Origin: Thermodesulfobacteriota bacterium
Lineage (GTDB): Bacteria; Desulfobacterota; Syntrophorhabdia; Syntrophorhabdales; JANXAF01
Reading direction: 5' to 3'
Length of the DNA: 64,000 bases
Assembly: GCA_025062045.1 (NCBI GenBank)
Contig: JANXAF010000006.1
Location: 62,326 to 126,325 of the forward strand
Shown here: positions 8,203-16,467 of the stretch, piece by piece
Numbering within the stretch: the first letter of the stretch is position 1
Layout of the letters: the number at the start of each line of letters is the position of its first letter
The notes under the pieces: generated by a model
Seen by the model: only the letters and a program-made list of their open reading frames with translations
The model's database searches: none
Told to the model about the DNA's origin: nothing
Position numbers and translations under genes: made by a program

Positions 8203-9576
8203 TCACTTACCGATGCAGAATCTTGTGAATATTTCGTCTAAAATTTCGTCAGTGTAGATTTCTCCTGTGATCTCTCCAATCTTAGACAACGCCTCGTTTA
8301 GCTCGAATGCTAAAAATTCCTCAGAAAGGCCAGTTTTTACACCTAATATGGCCCGCTCTAAACATTCTTTCGCTCTTTCCAGTGCGTTTTTGTGCCTAAG
8401 GCTCGTTATTATGACTCTTCCTCTTTTTTGCGTTTTTCCTATGATTCTTCTGTATATCGCCTCTTTGAGCTCTCCTATTCCTTCACCCGTGAGGGCTGAA
8501 GTCTTTACATAATCGACCCCATTTTCTTCGAAAGATCTCAAATCTAGCTTCACTTCAAGATCGATTTTATTGACCACTGCAATTACATCCGATCCTTTCA
8601 GCTCTTCGTAAATTTTCAGGTCTTGATCTGTAAGAGGCGAAGAACCATCTATAACCCAAAGGATGAGATCAGCCTCCGAAATTTTCCTTTTCACTCTCTC
8701 TATACCCTCTTTCTCTACGAGATCCTGGGGCTCTCTTATTCCCGCCGTATCTACGATCCTAACCTTTATCCCTTTTAGATTTATCACATCCTCAATTAGA
8801 TCCCTTGTTGTTCCTGGAATCGGAGTGACGATAGCCCTTTCTTTTAGGACGATTTCGTTTAGAAGGCTCGATTTACCCACATTCGTTCTACCGTAAAGCA
8901 GAACCAGATACCCTTCCCTTATTATCTTTCCCCTGCTATATGACTCTAAAAGATATGCGATATGCCTCTTTGCCCTTTCCGCTAAAGAAAGGATCTCTTC
9001 TAGGTCGACTGGGATTTCCTCCTCCGGGAAATCTATTTTAGCTTCCACAAGGGCAAGGGCCAGTTTTATGTCGTCTTTTATTTTTCCGATCCTTTTAGAC
9101 AGTTTTCCATCAAGCTGGGCAAGAGCACAATCGAGTTCCTCTTCACTTTCGCTCTGGATGATGTTTATGACAGATTCGGCCTGCAAGAGATCGATCCTGC
9201 CGTTGAGGAAAGCCCTTTTTGTGAATTCCCCTGGTTCCGCAAGTCTTGCGCCGCAGTTTAAGACAACGCTCAAAATCCTCTGTTCTACGAAATATCCGCC
9301 ATGGGAGTGGATCTCAACTACGTCTTCCCGCGTATAAGTCTTAGGAGCTTTCATGTAGACGGCGAGAACCTCGTCTATTTGCTTTTCCGTATGTGGGTCG
9401 ACTATTTTTCCCAGATAGAATCTGTGTGAAAGAAATTCTTTTGCTTGAGATTTTGGTCTGAAGATCTTTTTCAAAATAGGATAAGCGAGTGGCCCGCTTA
9501 TCCTTATAATGCCAATTCCTGATTCTCCTGGTGGAGTTGAAATCGCACAAATTGTATCATCTCTTCCCGTCATCAT
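8203..9576 (-). CDS. mnmE: tRNA modification GTPase MnmE
   Basis: A 457-residue protein that, with MnmG, builds the 5-carboxymethylaminomethyl group on U34 of certain tRNAs. The N-terminal folate-binding domain includes CAISTPPGESGIGIIRISGP. The helical domain carries an inserted G domain with GRTNVGKSS (229-237), DTAG and NKID. The protein ends in FCIGK, with the essential C-terminal cysteine. The length is standard. It overlaps jag by 20 bp; the start is ATG-ATG and either codon could serve. Confidence 0.97.
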   Translation of the reverse strand: MMTGRDDTICAISTPPGESGIGIIRISGPLAYPILKKIFRPKSQAKEFLSHRFYLGKIVDPHTEKQIDEVLAVYMKAPKTYTREDVVEIHSHGGYFVEQRILSVVLNCGARLAEPGEFTKRAFLNGRIDLLQAESVINIIQSESEEELDCALAQLDGKLSKRIGKIKDDIKLALALVEAKIDFPEEEIPVDLEEILSLAERAKRHIAYLLESYSRGKIIREGYLVLLYGRTNVGKSSLLNEIVLKERAIVTPIPGTTRDLIEDVINLKGIKVRIVDTAGIREPQDLVEKEGIERVKRKISEADLILWVIDGSSPLTDQDLKIYEELKGSDVIAVVNKIDLEVKLDLRSFEENGVDYVKTSALTGEGIGELKEAIYRRIIGKTQKRGRVIITSLRHKNALERAKECLERAILGVKTGLSEEFLAFELNEALSKIGEITGEIYTDEILDEIFTRFCIGK

Positions 9577-10222
9577 CTCGTTTCTCTTTTCTTAAGCTTA
9601 TCACCACTCTCTTTGTCGGACCTTCGCCTTCGCTACGTGTCTCAATCCCTTTGTCGTTCTTAAAGAAGGTATGTATTGTCCTTCTTTCATAGGCGTTAAG
9701 TGGCTCAGTCTTTACTGGCTTTCCTGTGCGTTTGACTTTAATCGATAGTCTTTTAGCCATATCGATTAGAGCTCTTCTCCTTCTCTCCCTGTAACCGTTT
9801 ATGTCGAATAAGAGTTTAAAGTTTTGCTTAAATTTTTTAGCAATCACAAGCCTCAAGATGTACTGAAAAGCTTCCATCACCTCTCCGTTTTTCCCGATGA
9901 AAATGTTGCCTTCTTTTGAGGAAAGGCTAAACACAATCCTGTCCTTGATTTTTTTTGTTGTGACCTCAGAGGCCAGCCCTAGCATATCCATCAAAGTCTT
10001 TATAAATTTCTTCCCGTACTCTTCCGGAGTCTCCAGTTCATCATGTTTCGTTTTCAGCTTCGCTATTATACGAACTTTTTTTGATCCAAGAATACCGAGT
10101 ATCCCTTTTGTATCTATCTCCTTAACTTCTATATCAAGGTCTTCTTCTTTTGCGTTCAGTTCAATGCAAGCTTTTTTTACTGCCTCTTCGTAGGTTTTTC
10201 CTTCCACTTCAACGTAATTCAT
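9557..10222 (-). CDS. jag: RNA-binding protein Jag (KhpB/SpoIIIJ-associated)
   Basis: A 221-residue protein with the usual three parts: a Jag-N domain (YVEVEGKTYEEAVKKA, with the KGILGILGSK loop), a KH domain (FIGKNGEVMEAFQYI) and a C-terminal R3H domain (LNAYERRTIHTFF, with a GEGPTKRVVIS tail). It lies between yidC and mnmE, its conserved position. In Gram-positives the protein binds RNA and affects cell division and envelope; its role in this lineage is inferred only from the family. Confidence 0.95.
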   Translation of the reverse strand: MNYVEVEGKTYEEAVKKACIELNAKEEDLDIEVKEIDTKGILGILGSKKVRIIAKLKTKHDELETPEEYGKKFIKTLMDMLGLASEVTTKKIKDRIVFSLSSKEGNIFIGKNGEVMEAFQYILRLVIAKKFKQNFKLLFDINGYRERRRRALIDMAKRLSIKVKRTGKPVKTEPLNAYERRTIHTFFKNDKGIETRSEGEGPTKRVVISLRKEKRDDDGKR

Positions 10223-10232
10223 GTTTTTCCCC

Positions 10233-11774
10233 CTATTTTACTTTTTTGTTGATGATTAACTGCTGGAATATGGAGACCACGTTATTTACTAGCCAGTATA
10301 GGACAAGCCCAGAAGGAAACCCCCAAAAAAGAAATGTGAAAAAAATTGGCATAAGAAGCATTATCTTTTCCTGAAGTGGGTCACCTCCTGTAGGTGTCAT
10401 CTTTTGTTGAATGACCTGCGTGATTCCCATAACGAGTGGAAGAACCCTAACGGGGATCGAAAATCCCGCAATCTCTATGGAAAAGAGATCCTCCGGCTCT
10501 GATAGATCTTTAATCCAAAGCACGAAAGGAGCATGTCTTAGTTCTATAGCACCCGTCAATGCCTTATAGAGAGCAAAGAAGACCGGAATCTGGATGAGGA
10601 TCGGGAGACAACCGCTCATAGGATTTATCCCTCTTCTCCTATAAAGCTCCATAAGCTCCTGGTTGAGCTTTTCTCTGTTATCTTTATACTTTTCTCTCAG
10701 CTTAGCAATCTGGGGCTGAAGTTTTTGCATCTCTTTCATCGATTTATAGCTCTTCACTGTAAGGGGATGGAAAAGAATCTTTATGAGGATGGTGAGGATT
10801 ATTATGTCGACGCCGTAGTTACCGGTCAGTTTGTGGGAAAAATTAAGGATTGCAACGAGAGGTTTTGCTATTAAGTCGAACCATCCAAAGTCGATTATCT
10901 TTTCTGCTTTAACGTTGAGGGCCTTTAAGATTTCAGTCTTTTTTGGACCAAAAAAAAGTTTACCCGATATATCTTCGCCTTTAGGCAATAATCTCACAGC
11001 CGGAACGTTTTCCTCGGTCTTCGTGATGAGAAGTTCGGGCTTTTTATCTTCCGGTATCCATATGATGGCAAAATAGCCCTCATCGAGCCCAGCGTACTTA
11101 TAATCTTTCTTAGGGGTTATCTTCCTTTCAACCTTTTCTATCTGTTCCAAATTTTTACCATCAAATACAAACGGTCCTTTGAAAGTGTGTGTCTTTTTTG
11201 TGGCAGAAATGGCCGCAATATCAAGGCCCAGTGTTGATTCAGTTTGTGTGTCCGTGTCGATTTTAAAATCCATATAGTACTCTGACGGGTATATCTTATA
11301 AGTCTTTGTCACGGAACCGCCATTCGAAAGCGAACAGACAAATGTTATTTCCTTTGGAGAATCTTTGACAACTAAACCATGAGAGGGTCCTTGACACACT
11401 GGCTCCTCTTGAAGCCTGTCTTCTACGAGAAATCCCAGAGCCGGAATAGAAGAGTAAGGCTTTATGTCTTCTATTAACTCTTTTTCCTTCTCTTCCTTTA
11501 TGCTCTCTTTGTACCCTTTGAGCTTTACGCTTTTAATTCCACCGCCTGCCTCCGTAAAAGTCACTCTGAATACTGAATTCTCAACAACTATCTCTTTCGG
11601 GGAAAACCTTAAGGGTGTAACCTTTTTAGGGAACCTTTCACCTTCAATCTTTTTTTCGACTGGCTTCTTCTCCGTTTTTTTGGAGGGCTCCTGAGGCTTG
11701 GGTGTAAAATAAACCTGGAAGATGAATAGCACGAGAAGCATCAGTATAAACGCAAGTATGACTCTCTTTTCCAT
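10233..11774 (-). CDS. yidC: Membrane protein insertase YidC
   Basis: A 513-residue Gram-negative type YidC. It has an N-terminal membrane anchor (residues 4-22), a lysine/glutamate-rich linker, a large periplasmic P1 domain (about 60-320) and five C-terminal membrane segments. The conserved cytoplasmic loop follows GVDIIILTILIKILFHPLT and contains YKDNREKLNQELMELYRRRGINP. It inserts and folds inner-membrane proteins alone or with Sec. The large periplasmic domain supports a diderm host. The gene sits directly after yidD in a conserved operon. Confidence 0.97.
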   Translation of the reverse strand: MEKRVILAFILMLLVLFIFQVYFTPKPQEPSKKTEKKPVEKKIEGERFPKKVTPLRFSPKEIVVENSVFRVTFTEAGGGIKSVKLKGYKESIKEEKEKELIEDIKPYSSIPALGFLVEDRLQEEPVCQGPSHGLVVKDSPKEITFVCSLSNGGSVTKTYKIYPSEYYMDFKIDTDTQTESTLGLDIAAISATKKTHTFKGPFVFDGKNLEQIEKVERKITPKKDYKYAGLDEGYFAIIWIPEDKKPELLITKTEENVPAVRLLPKGEDISGKLFFGPKKTEILKALNVKAEKIIDFGWFDLIAKPLVAILNFSHKLTGNYGVDIIILTILIKILFHPLTVKSYKSMKEMQKLQPQIAKLREKYKDNREKLNQELMELYRRRGINPMSGCLPILIQIPVFFALYKALTGAIELRHAPFVLWIKDLSEPEDLFSIEIAGFSIPVRVLPLVMGITQVIQQKMTPTGGDPLQEKIMLLMPIFFTFLFWGFPSGLVLYWLVNNVVSIFQQLIINKKVK

Positions 11775-11786
11775 GCGCTTCCTCCA

Positions 11787-11996
11787 TCATGGAACAGGAT
11801 CGTAACCTCCGGGAAAAAAAGGATTACACCTGAGTATCCTTTTTAGAGCAAGTAGAATCCCTTTTACTATCCCCTTTTTTTCTATAGCCTCTTTTGCGTA
11901 CGCGGAACACGTAGGATAATATCTGCACTCACAGGGAAGAAAAGGTGAAACGAAGATTCTGTAAAGCTCTATAAGGTGAACCACTATTCTTCTCAT
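11787..11996 (-). CDS. yidD: Membrane protein insertion efficiency factor YidD
   Basis: A 69-residue protein with the complete family pattern: Y-cluster and cysteine motif CRYYPTCSAYA, then LKRILRCNPFFPGGYDPVP at the C-terminus. It assists YidC/Sec insertion at the inner membrane. The start overlaps the rnpA stop by 4 bp (ATGA), implying coupled translation. Confidence 0.95.
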   Translation of the reverse strand: MRRIVVHLIELYRIFVSPFLPCECRYYPTCSAYAKEAIEKKGIVKGILLALKRILRCNPFFPGGYDPVP

Positions 11997-12346
11997 CCCT
12001 GCCTTTCCCCTTTAAAGAGCGCCAAAAATTCGCTCTCCAGTGTCGTAAGACCAGGGTTTTCTGGGATCTTCTTCACCTTAATAAGCACTTTTTTTTGGGC
12101 TGGCAAAAGGTCCCTGTGGAGTCTTAAAAATTCTCTGGTTATCCTCTTAATCCTATTCCTCCTTACCGCATTGCCTACTTTTTTACTAACAGAAACGTAA
12201 AAAGGCGTCATTTCACCGTCATCATCCGTCTCAAAAAGCCGAAAATGTTCCGTCTCTCTAATTCTCACCCAGTTTTTTTTGTTCGAGTTTAAAAGCTTTT
12301 GTTTTTTTTTGCGTCCAGATTCCTCTTTGGGGAAGATAGAGGACAT
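11993..12346 (-). CDS. rnpA: Ribonuclease P protein component
   Basis: A 117-residue basic protein. The diagnostic motif VGNAVRRNRIKRITREFLR occupies roughly 57-75. The N-terminal FPKEE start and central FYVSVSKKVG strand are recognisable, although the lysine-rich 10-30 region is unusual. It is the protein subunit of the tRNA 5'-processing ribozyme. It lies 29 bp downstream of rpmH, the near-universal arrangement. Confidence 0.93.
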   Translation of the reverse strand: MSSIFPKEESGRKKKQKLLNSNKKNWVRIRETEHFRLFETDDDGEMTPFYVSVSKKVGNAVRRNRIKRITREFLRLHRDLLPAQKKVLIKVKKIPENPGLTTLESEFLALFKGERQG

Positions 12347-12375
12347 GGACTGAGATAGATCCTAAGAATCGTCCC

Positions 12376-12510
12376 TTAAACGGTAAGCTGTTTTCGGCCT
12401 TTGGCCCGTCGCCTATTTATAACCTTTCTTCCGCCTTTAGTCCTCATTCTCACTAAAAACCCGTGTGTCCTCTTTCTTCTTACGTTGTGTGGCTGATACG
12501 TCCGCTTCAT
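12376..12510 (-). CDS. rpmH: 50S ribosomal protein L34
   Basis: A 44-residue ORF from the ATG at 12510 to the TAA at 12376. It begins [18 protein letters not shown], continues [21 protein letters not shown] and ends QLTV, a textbook L34. An AGAGGTGG ribosome site lies upstream. It is the first gene of the rpmH-rnpA-yidD-yidC-jag-mnmE-mce operon. Confidence 0.97.
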   Translation of the reverse strand: MKRTYQPHNVRRKRTHGFLVRMRTKGGRKVINRRRAKGRKQLTV

Positions 12511-12537
12511 TTTCCACCTCTTTCCGTTTTGTGGAAT

Positions 12538-12567
12538 AAAATATCAACAAAGGCCGACTTATGTCAA
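12538..12567 (-). promoter_or_regulatory. Promoter of the rpmH operon
   Basis: On the minus strand TTGACA (12567-12562) is followed after 18 bases by TATTTT (12543-12538). The -35 is perfect and the -10 weak. It is located 28 bp before the rpmH start. Confidence 0.55.
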
Positions 12568-12655
12568 ACTCCTCGAATTGAGAGAAACTCTTAGGAGTGA
12601 TTCCTATAAGGTTTCAATTCTACCGGCTCTACTTGTAGCCGCTTTTCCAAAACTT

Positions 12656-12820
12656 TTACTTGAACAAATTAAAAAAAGCCCGTTCGACAAAAGGTTTAGG
12701 TAGGCTTCGGCGCTCTCGGTATTTAATCTCAACTTTTCTATTAAGTCCGGAAACAAAGTATGGTACAATCACGTCAAGAATGCTTTTTGCGTGATTCATC
12801 GGATAATAAACGCTTACCAT
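12656..12820 (-). CDS. Possible 54-residue protein or gene remnant
   Basis: The minus-strand frame from an ATG at 12820 to a TAA at 12656 translates to a protein-like sequence starting MVSVYYPMNHAKSILDVIVP and ending RAFFNLFK. The amino-acid mix is balanced and the frame stays open a little upstream. Arginine codons here include CGA, CGC and CGG, unlike the AGA/AGG of neighbours, and no ribosome site is visible. It could be a foreign remnant. I recognise no family. The remainder of the 12511-12903 gap holds only the two promoters listed. Confidence 0.3.
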   Translation of the reverse strand: MVSVYYPMNHAKSILDVIVPYFVSGLNRKVEIKYRERRSLPKPFVERAFFNLFK

Positions 12821-12875
12821 AAGGTATGTGATTGGCTCAGTTTATTCTTAACGTACAAAATGTAGAAGTTGCAGA

Positions 12876-12884
12876 TGATAAAAT
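12876..12884 (+). promoter_or_regulatory. Extended -10 promoter for the FecR-domain gene
   Basis: TGATAAAAT at 12876-12884 is an extended -10 element (TG, one base, TAAAAT) without a clear -35. It would give a leader of about 13 bases with AGGA at 12892-12895 before the ATG at 12904. Confidence 0.4.
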
Positions 12885-12903
12885 ACGAAATAGGACTGTT
12901 TAG

Positions 12904-13962
12904 ATGGTCCTCAAATCTGTAGTACTAGTTTTGAGTACAGCTTTACTGTTAGTTTGTCTTTCAACGGAAGTGACCTCGAAGACTTTAGCAATCTGGCTTT
13001 CCATATATTTTGACATCCAGAATATGAAAACAAGAGTTAAGGAAAAAATAAGAGAAGTCGACCTAAAGATAGCCAAAAATGAGGAAAATTTAAAGGAAGT
13101 AACCAAACTTCTTGCCGACATTCAGAAAGCAAAGGCTACAGGAACCGAAGAACAGAAAAAGAATGCCATGCTTGCTGAACCCCTTGCCCAGAAATCCTAT
13201 CTTACGGCAAAAGAAACCCAAAAAAAATTGAGCACTCAAAGAATGGAACTCCTTATGGAGTTGGAGAGGTTAAATATCGAAGAAAGAAGGCTAAAATCAG
13301 ACTATGAGACGATAATTTCGCAAAAAACCGTTGGAGTCGTAAAAAATTGCTCAGGTGAAGTAAAGGTTATAAATGTAAACGATAAGAGTTCCGCTCAATG
13401 TAAAATATACTCGACTTTTCGAGAAGGAGACATGATAATTACAGGCCGTGATGGAAGAGCTGAGATTGTCTTTCTTGAAGGTAGAGGTAAGCTTAAGCTT
13501 GAGCCGGATACGAGTTTTATCATCACTAAAGACGATCCTTCGGAAGAGATCTTTGAATTCTTAAAGGGAAAAATCCATGTCCAGATCGAGAATCAAAAAA
13601 GATATTTGGAGAAACTTGAAAGGATCATCGATGAGTACAAGGAGGATCTAAGAACTATAAAGGGATGGATGGAGGAAAAGATAGGAAAGGAAGAGCAAAA
13701 GAGATTCTATATATGGGTTTGCGAGTTTTTTCATCCTGGTTATGTATGCACTCCCTCCGGCCCAATCTCACCCTACGCCACATTTGGTGCGCGGGGAACG
13801 GAGTTTATATGTGAAGCGGATGGGAGCAAATTAAGACTTCTAGTATTTCAAGGAGAGGTGGAAGTAACAATAACCAAAACTAACGAGACTCTCATAATCC
13901 CTAAAGGCACCGAGGCATTGATCGAGCCTTCGGGCAGGATAACTCAGTATAGGTTTAGATGA
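12904..13962 (+). CDS. Exported coiled-coil protein with FecR-like domain
   Basis: A 352-residue protein. Residues 1-25 form a signal or membrane anchor. Residues 38-135 are rich in K, E and L and are predicted to form a coiled coil (KEKIREVDLKIAKNEENLKEV and on). The C-terminal half has FecR-type features: VGVVKNCSGEVKV, FREGDMIITGRDGRAEIVF, then ARGTEFICEADG and VFQGEVEV. FecR domains occur in sigma-factor regulators and in periplasmic structural proteins. There is no TonB or ECF sigma gene next to it, so a signalling role is not supported. The gene stands alone, flanked by gaps of about 390 and 640 bp. Confidence 0.75.
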   Translation: MVLKSVVLVLSTALLLVCLSTEVTSKTLAIWLSIYFDIQNMKTRVKEKIREVDLKIAKNEENLKEVTKLLADIQKAKATGTEEQKKNAMLAEPLAQKSYLTAKETQKKLSTQRMELLMELERLNIEERRLKSDYETIISQKTVGVVKNCSGEVKVINVNDKSSAQCKIYSTFREGDMIITGRDGRAEIVFLEGRGKLKLEPDTSFIITKDDPSEEIFEFLKGKIHVQIENQKRYLEKLERIIDEYKEDLRTIKGWMEEKIGKEEQKRFYIWVCEFFHPGYVCTPSGPISPYATFGARGTEFICEADGSKLRLLVFQGEVEVTITKTNETLIIPKGTEALIEPSGRITQYRFR

Positions 13963-14045
13963 TGGACTTACTCACCTTTGCCCAATTGATCCGTAATAAG
14001 TAATTGTCTATCAAAATCGTTTTACAAAAATAACGTTAAGCCTAA

Positions 14046-14240
14046 TCAGTAGCTGAGGCCTATCAGGTGGTTGAGCTTCATCTCTACGTTTGTCAAATCG
14101 CCAAGGCGATCCCAACGGGTCTTCAATCTCCTTGCTATTTGCATAAGTTTTCACAAATCTTGTTCATCATCATCAAAACCTTCCACTGGCGTTTCTATCC
14201 CTTTCAATTTGGCCTCAAAAGATGAATGTTTTTCAAAACC
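14046..14240 (-). pseudogene. Decayed gene fragment with an in-frame TGA
   Basis: One minus-strand frame reads as protein on both sides of a single TGA (14153-14151). The upstream part includes FEAKLKGIETPVEGFDDDEQ; the downstream part includes RRLKTRWDRLGDLTNVEMKL and ends NHLIGLSY at a TGA (14048-14046). No start codon or ribosome site precedes the upstream part, which itself follows a TAA. This is best read as the tail of a dead gene. A selenocysteine reading was considered but no stem-loop or redox motif supports it. Family unknown. Confidence 0.4.
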
Positions 14241-14545
14241 TTAAATTAAGGGACAGGTTTTTGCATCGTGCCGACTTCGATAAAGTTTCACAAGAGACAC
14301 CAAATCCATGTGTCAGCCATTTGTATTCGGTTATCGTACGCGCCCCTACGGTATATAGAACGGAGGTTTATAATTTCAAATTCCACAAAAATAGGATTCC
14401 TCGTCTGGACCGTACTTTTTAAGATTCATTCATCGACCTTGTAAGTCACGGTTACATGATGGTTTCAGTAAGAAAGATCTAAACGTTTAACTGATTTTTC
14501 GGGCAGAAAAGATAGGATGACCGGATTTAAAAAAGACTCAATTTC

Positions 14546-14574
14546 TTGACTTGTGCCTCGAGATGTATTAAACT
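14546..14574 (+). promoter_or_regulatory. Promoter of the rplM-rpsI-argC operon
   Basis: TTGACT (14546-14551) and TAAACT (14569-14574) with a 17-base spacer, about 27 bp before the rplM ATG. Confidence 0.5.
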
Positions 14575-14600
14575 ACGGGCTACTTTAAAGGTTAATCATC

Positions 14601-15047
14601 ATGAGGACGCACTTTCCAAAAAAGGAAGAGATAAAGAGGGACTGGTACCTTATAGATGCAAATGGATTGACCCTCGGTCGGCTTGCATCGAAGATTGCCA
14701 CAATGCTTATGGGAAAAACAAAACCATCTTACACCCCGCACCTCGACTGCGGGGATTATGTGGTGGTAATAAATGCTGAAAAGATAAAGGTTACGGGGAA
14801 AAAGCTCCTTAGCAAATTCTATGCGCGTCACAGTGGCTATCCGGGAGGCATAAAACTCACGAATCTAAAGACAATGTTAGAAAAGAAGCCAGAAGAAGTG
14901 TTAAAGCTTGCCGTTAAAGGAATGTTGCCCAAGGGAAGCTTGGGGAGAAAGATGTTAAAAAAATTAAAAGTTTATAGAGGTAGCCAACATCCACATTTTG
15001 CCCAGAGTCCCAAGCCCCTTGACATGAAGGAGGTAATCTGTGGCTGA
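14601..15047 (+). CDS. rplM: 50S ribosomal protein L13
   Basis: A 148-residue L13 with [16 protein letters not shown] near the N-terminus, then [27 protein letters not shown] and [12 protein letters not shown], all family landmarks. It binds early to 23S rRNA during 50S assembly. Its stop overlaps the GTG of rpsI by 8 bp. The ribosome site is weak (AAAGG at 14587-14591). Confidence 0.97.
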   Translation: MRTHFPKKEEIKRDWYLIDANGLTLGRLASKIATMLMGKTKPSYTPHLDCGDYVVVINAEKIKVTGKKLLSKFYARHSGYPGGIKLTNLKTMLEKKPEEVLKLAVKGMLPKGSLGRKMLKKLKVYRGSQHPHFAQSPKPLDMKEVICG

Positions 15048-15432
15048 GAAGAGATACTACGCAACTGGTAAGAGGAAAACAGCCGTTGCGAGAGTGTGGA
15101 TAAAACAGGGACAAGGAAACTATCTTATCAATGGGAGGAGCTTGGAGGAGTACTTTCCCGTCTACGAGTGGCGGTACTTGGTCAATAGGCCATTCATAGT
15201 CACAAATACTCTTGCAAAATTTGATGTCATAGCAAATGTCCGGGGAGGAGGACTTACTGCCCAAGCTTGGGCAATAGGTCACGGCATAGCTAAAGCCCTT
15301 GTTGAGTACAATCAGAATTTGAGGCCGGCGCTGAAAAAGGAGGGTCTCCTTAGAAGGGATCCAAGGGTAAAAGAGAGAAAGAAGTACGGAAGAAGGGGAG
15401 CAAGAAGGGGCTTCCAGTTCTCCAAGAGATAG
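15040..15432 (+). CDS. rpsI: 30S ribosomal protein S9
   Basis: A 130-residue S9 beginning with GTG after GGAGGTAATCT. It has the [15 protein letters not shown] start, the [21 protein letters not shown] core and the [18 protein letters not shown] tail ending in FQFSKR, where the terminal SKR reaches the P site. It is translationally coupled to rplM. Confidence 0.97.
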   Translation: MAEKRYYATGKRKTAVARVWIKQGQGNYLINGRSLEEYFPVYEWRYLVNRPFIVTNTLAKFDVIANVRGGGLTAQAWAIGHGIAKALVEYNQNLRPALKKEGLLRRDPRVKERKKYGRRGARRGFQFSKR

Positions 15433-15440
15433 AAGCCTCC

Positions 15441-16463
15441 ATGTATCGGGTGGGAGTTGTCGGAGCAACAGGGTATACTGGACAAGTGCTCCTCTCCATA
15501 CTTCTTAACCACCCCGATGTCGAAATAGTTTTTATAACCTCCAATACTTACGAGGGACAAAAAGTATCTCAGGTCTTTCCCTCTTTTTTTAAGCTTTTCG
15601 AAGAAAGGCTTATAAAGACTGATCAGGATCTCAAAGGAAAATGTGATGTCTTTTTTTTGTGCCTTCCCCACGGTTCATCAATGGAGAAAGCTAAGGAGCT
15701 TTACGACGGAAAGTGCCTCATTATAGATCTCAGCGCGGATTTTAGGTTCGAAGATCGGGCTCTCTATGAGCGTTACTATACCTTTCATAAGGCTCCAGAG
15801 CTTTTATCCGAGAGCGTTTACGGATTACCAGAAATATACAGAGACACCATAAGAAAAAAAAAGCTCATCGCTAATCCCGGCTGCTATGTGACATCGGCGT
15901 TGCTTGCCCTTTACCCATTGCTCAAGCGGGGTCTTATTGATGGGCAGGTATTTATAGATTCCAAATCCGGTGTTAGTGGAGCCGGGCGTGAATTAAAATT
16001 GGGAAGCCTCTTTTGCGAAGTGTCGGAAGGGATTAGAGCGTACAACGTAGGTAACCACAGACATGAACCGGAGATTCAAAAAGAGGTTAACAAATTCCAA
16101 AATGTGAAAATTACGTTCGTCCCACATCTGGTACCCATGAACAGGGGGATTTTGACGTGCGTATACGGAAAGCTAAAAACTAAAATCTCAACGGAGGAGC
16201 TCTTAGATATTTTTAGAACCGAATACATGTCCCACCACTTCGTAAGGGTCCTAGATAAAGACTTATTTCCTGATACAAGGTTTGTTAGGTTTTCAAATTT
16301 CTGTGACATTGGCGGAAAGGCCTTCGAGGATGGGAGATTCATTGTAATTTCAGCAATAGATAATCTAGTCAAAGGGGCATCCGGACAGGCTGTCCAGAAT
16401 ATGAATATAGCTTTGGGGCTGGACGAAAGGACCGGACTTACATCTTTGCCTCTTTATCCTTAA
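15441..16463 (+). CDS. argC: N-acetyl-gamma-glutamyl-phosphate reductase
   Basis: A 340-residue enzyme of arginine synthesis that reduces acetylglutamyl phosphate to the semialdehyde. It has the NADP motif GATGYTGQ (8-15), LPHGSS, the catalytic cysteine C148 in NPGCYVT, and later a histidine in NHRHEPEI. It is eight bases after rpsI, an arrangement (rplM-rpsI-argC) known from several Desulfobacterota such as Geobacter. No other arg gene lies nearby. It is convergent with the AICAR transformylase gene, four bases apart. Confidence 0.96.
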   Translation: MYRVGVVGATGYTGQVLLSILLNHPDVEIVFITSNTYEGQKVSQVFPSFFKLFEERLIKTDQDLKGKCDVFFLCLPHGSSMEKAKELYDGKCLIIDLSADFRFEDRALYERYYTFHKAPELLSESVYGLPEIYRDTIRKKKLIANPGCYVTSALLALYPLLKRGLIDGQVFIDSKSGVSGAGRELKLGSLFCEVSEGIRAYNVGNHRHEPEIQKEVNKFQNVKITFVPHLVPMNRGILTCVYGKLKTKISTEELLDIFRTEYMSHHFVRVLDKDLFPDTRFVRFSNFCDIGGKAFEDGRFIVISAIDNLVKGASGQAVQNMNIALGLDERTGLTSLPLYP

Positions 16464-16467
16464 AATT

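Larger units (their letters stand above)
13963..14600. other. Long gene-poor stretch before rplM
   Basis: About 640 bp without an intact gene. It contains the decayed minus-strand frame described at 14046-14240 and, near the end, the rplM promoter. The phrase AAGGGACAGGTTTTTGCAT near 14248-14266 resembles ends of small repeat-type elements seen in other genomes, but only one copy was noticed and no inverted partner was found. Confidence 0.5.

Noticed and set aside
12601-12630. CRISPR-repeat-like GGTTTCAATTCTAC
   Set aside because: Single occurrence with no regularly spaced copies and no cas genes.
12511-12903. Possible replication origin beside rpmH
   Set aside because: The rpmH-mnmE block often lies near oriC, but no dnaA gene, no cluster of TTATNCACA boxes and no long AT-rich repeat region is visible here.
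14151-14153. TGA as a selenocysteine codon
   Set aside because: No stem-loop follows at the right distance, there is no redox motif around the codon, and the frame lacks a start.
14248-14266. GGGACAGG-type sequence as the end of a repeat-associated transposon
   Set aside because: Only one copy noticed in the window, no inverted partner and no transposase gene.
14914-15468. 184-residue minus-strand reading frame over rplM-rpsI
   Set aside because: It lies antisense to two certain ribosomal protein genes and has no family features; a shadow frame.
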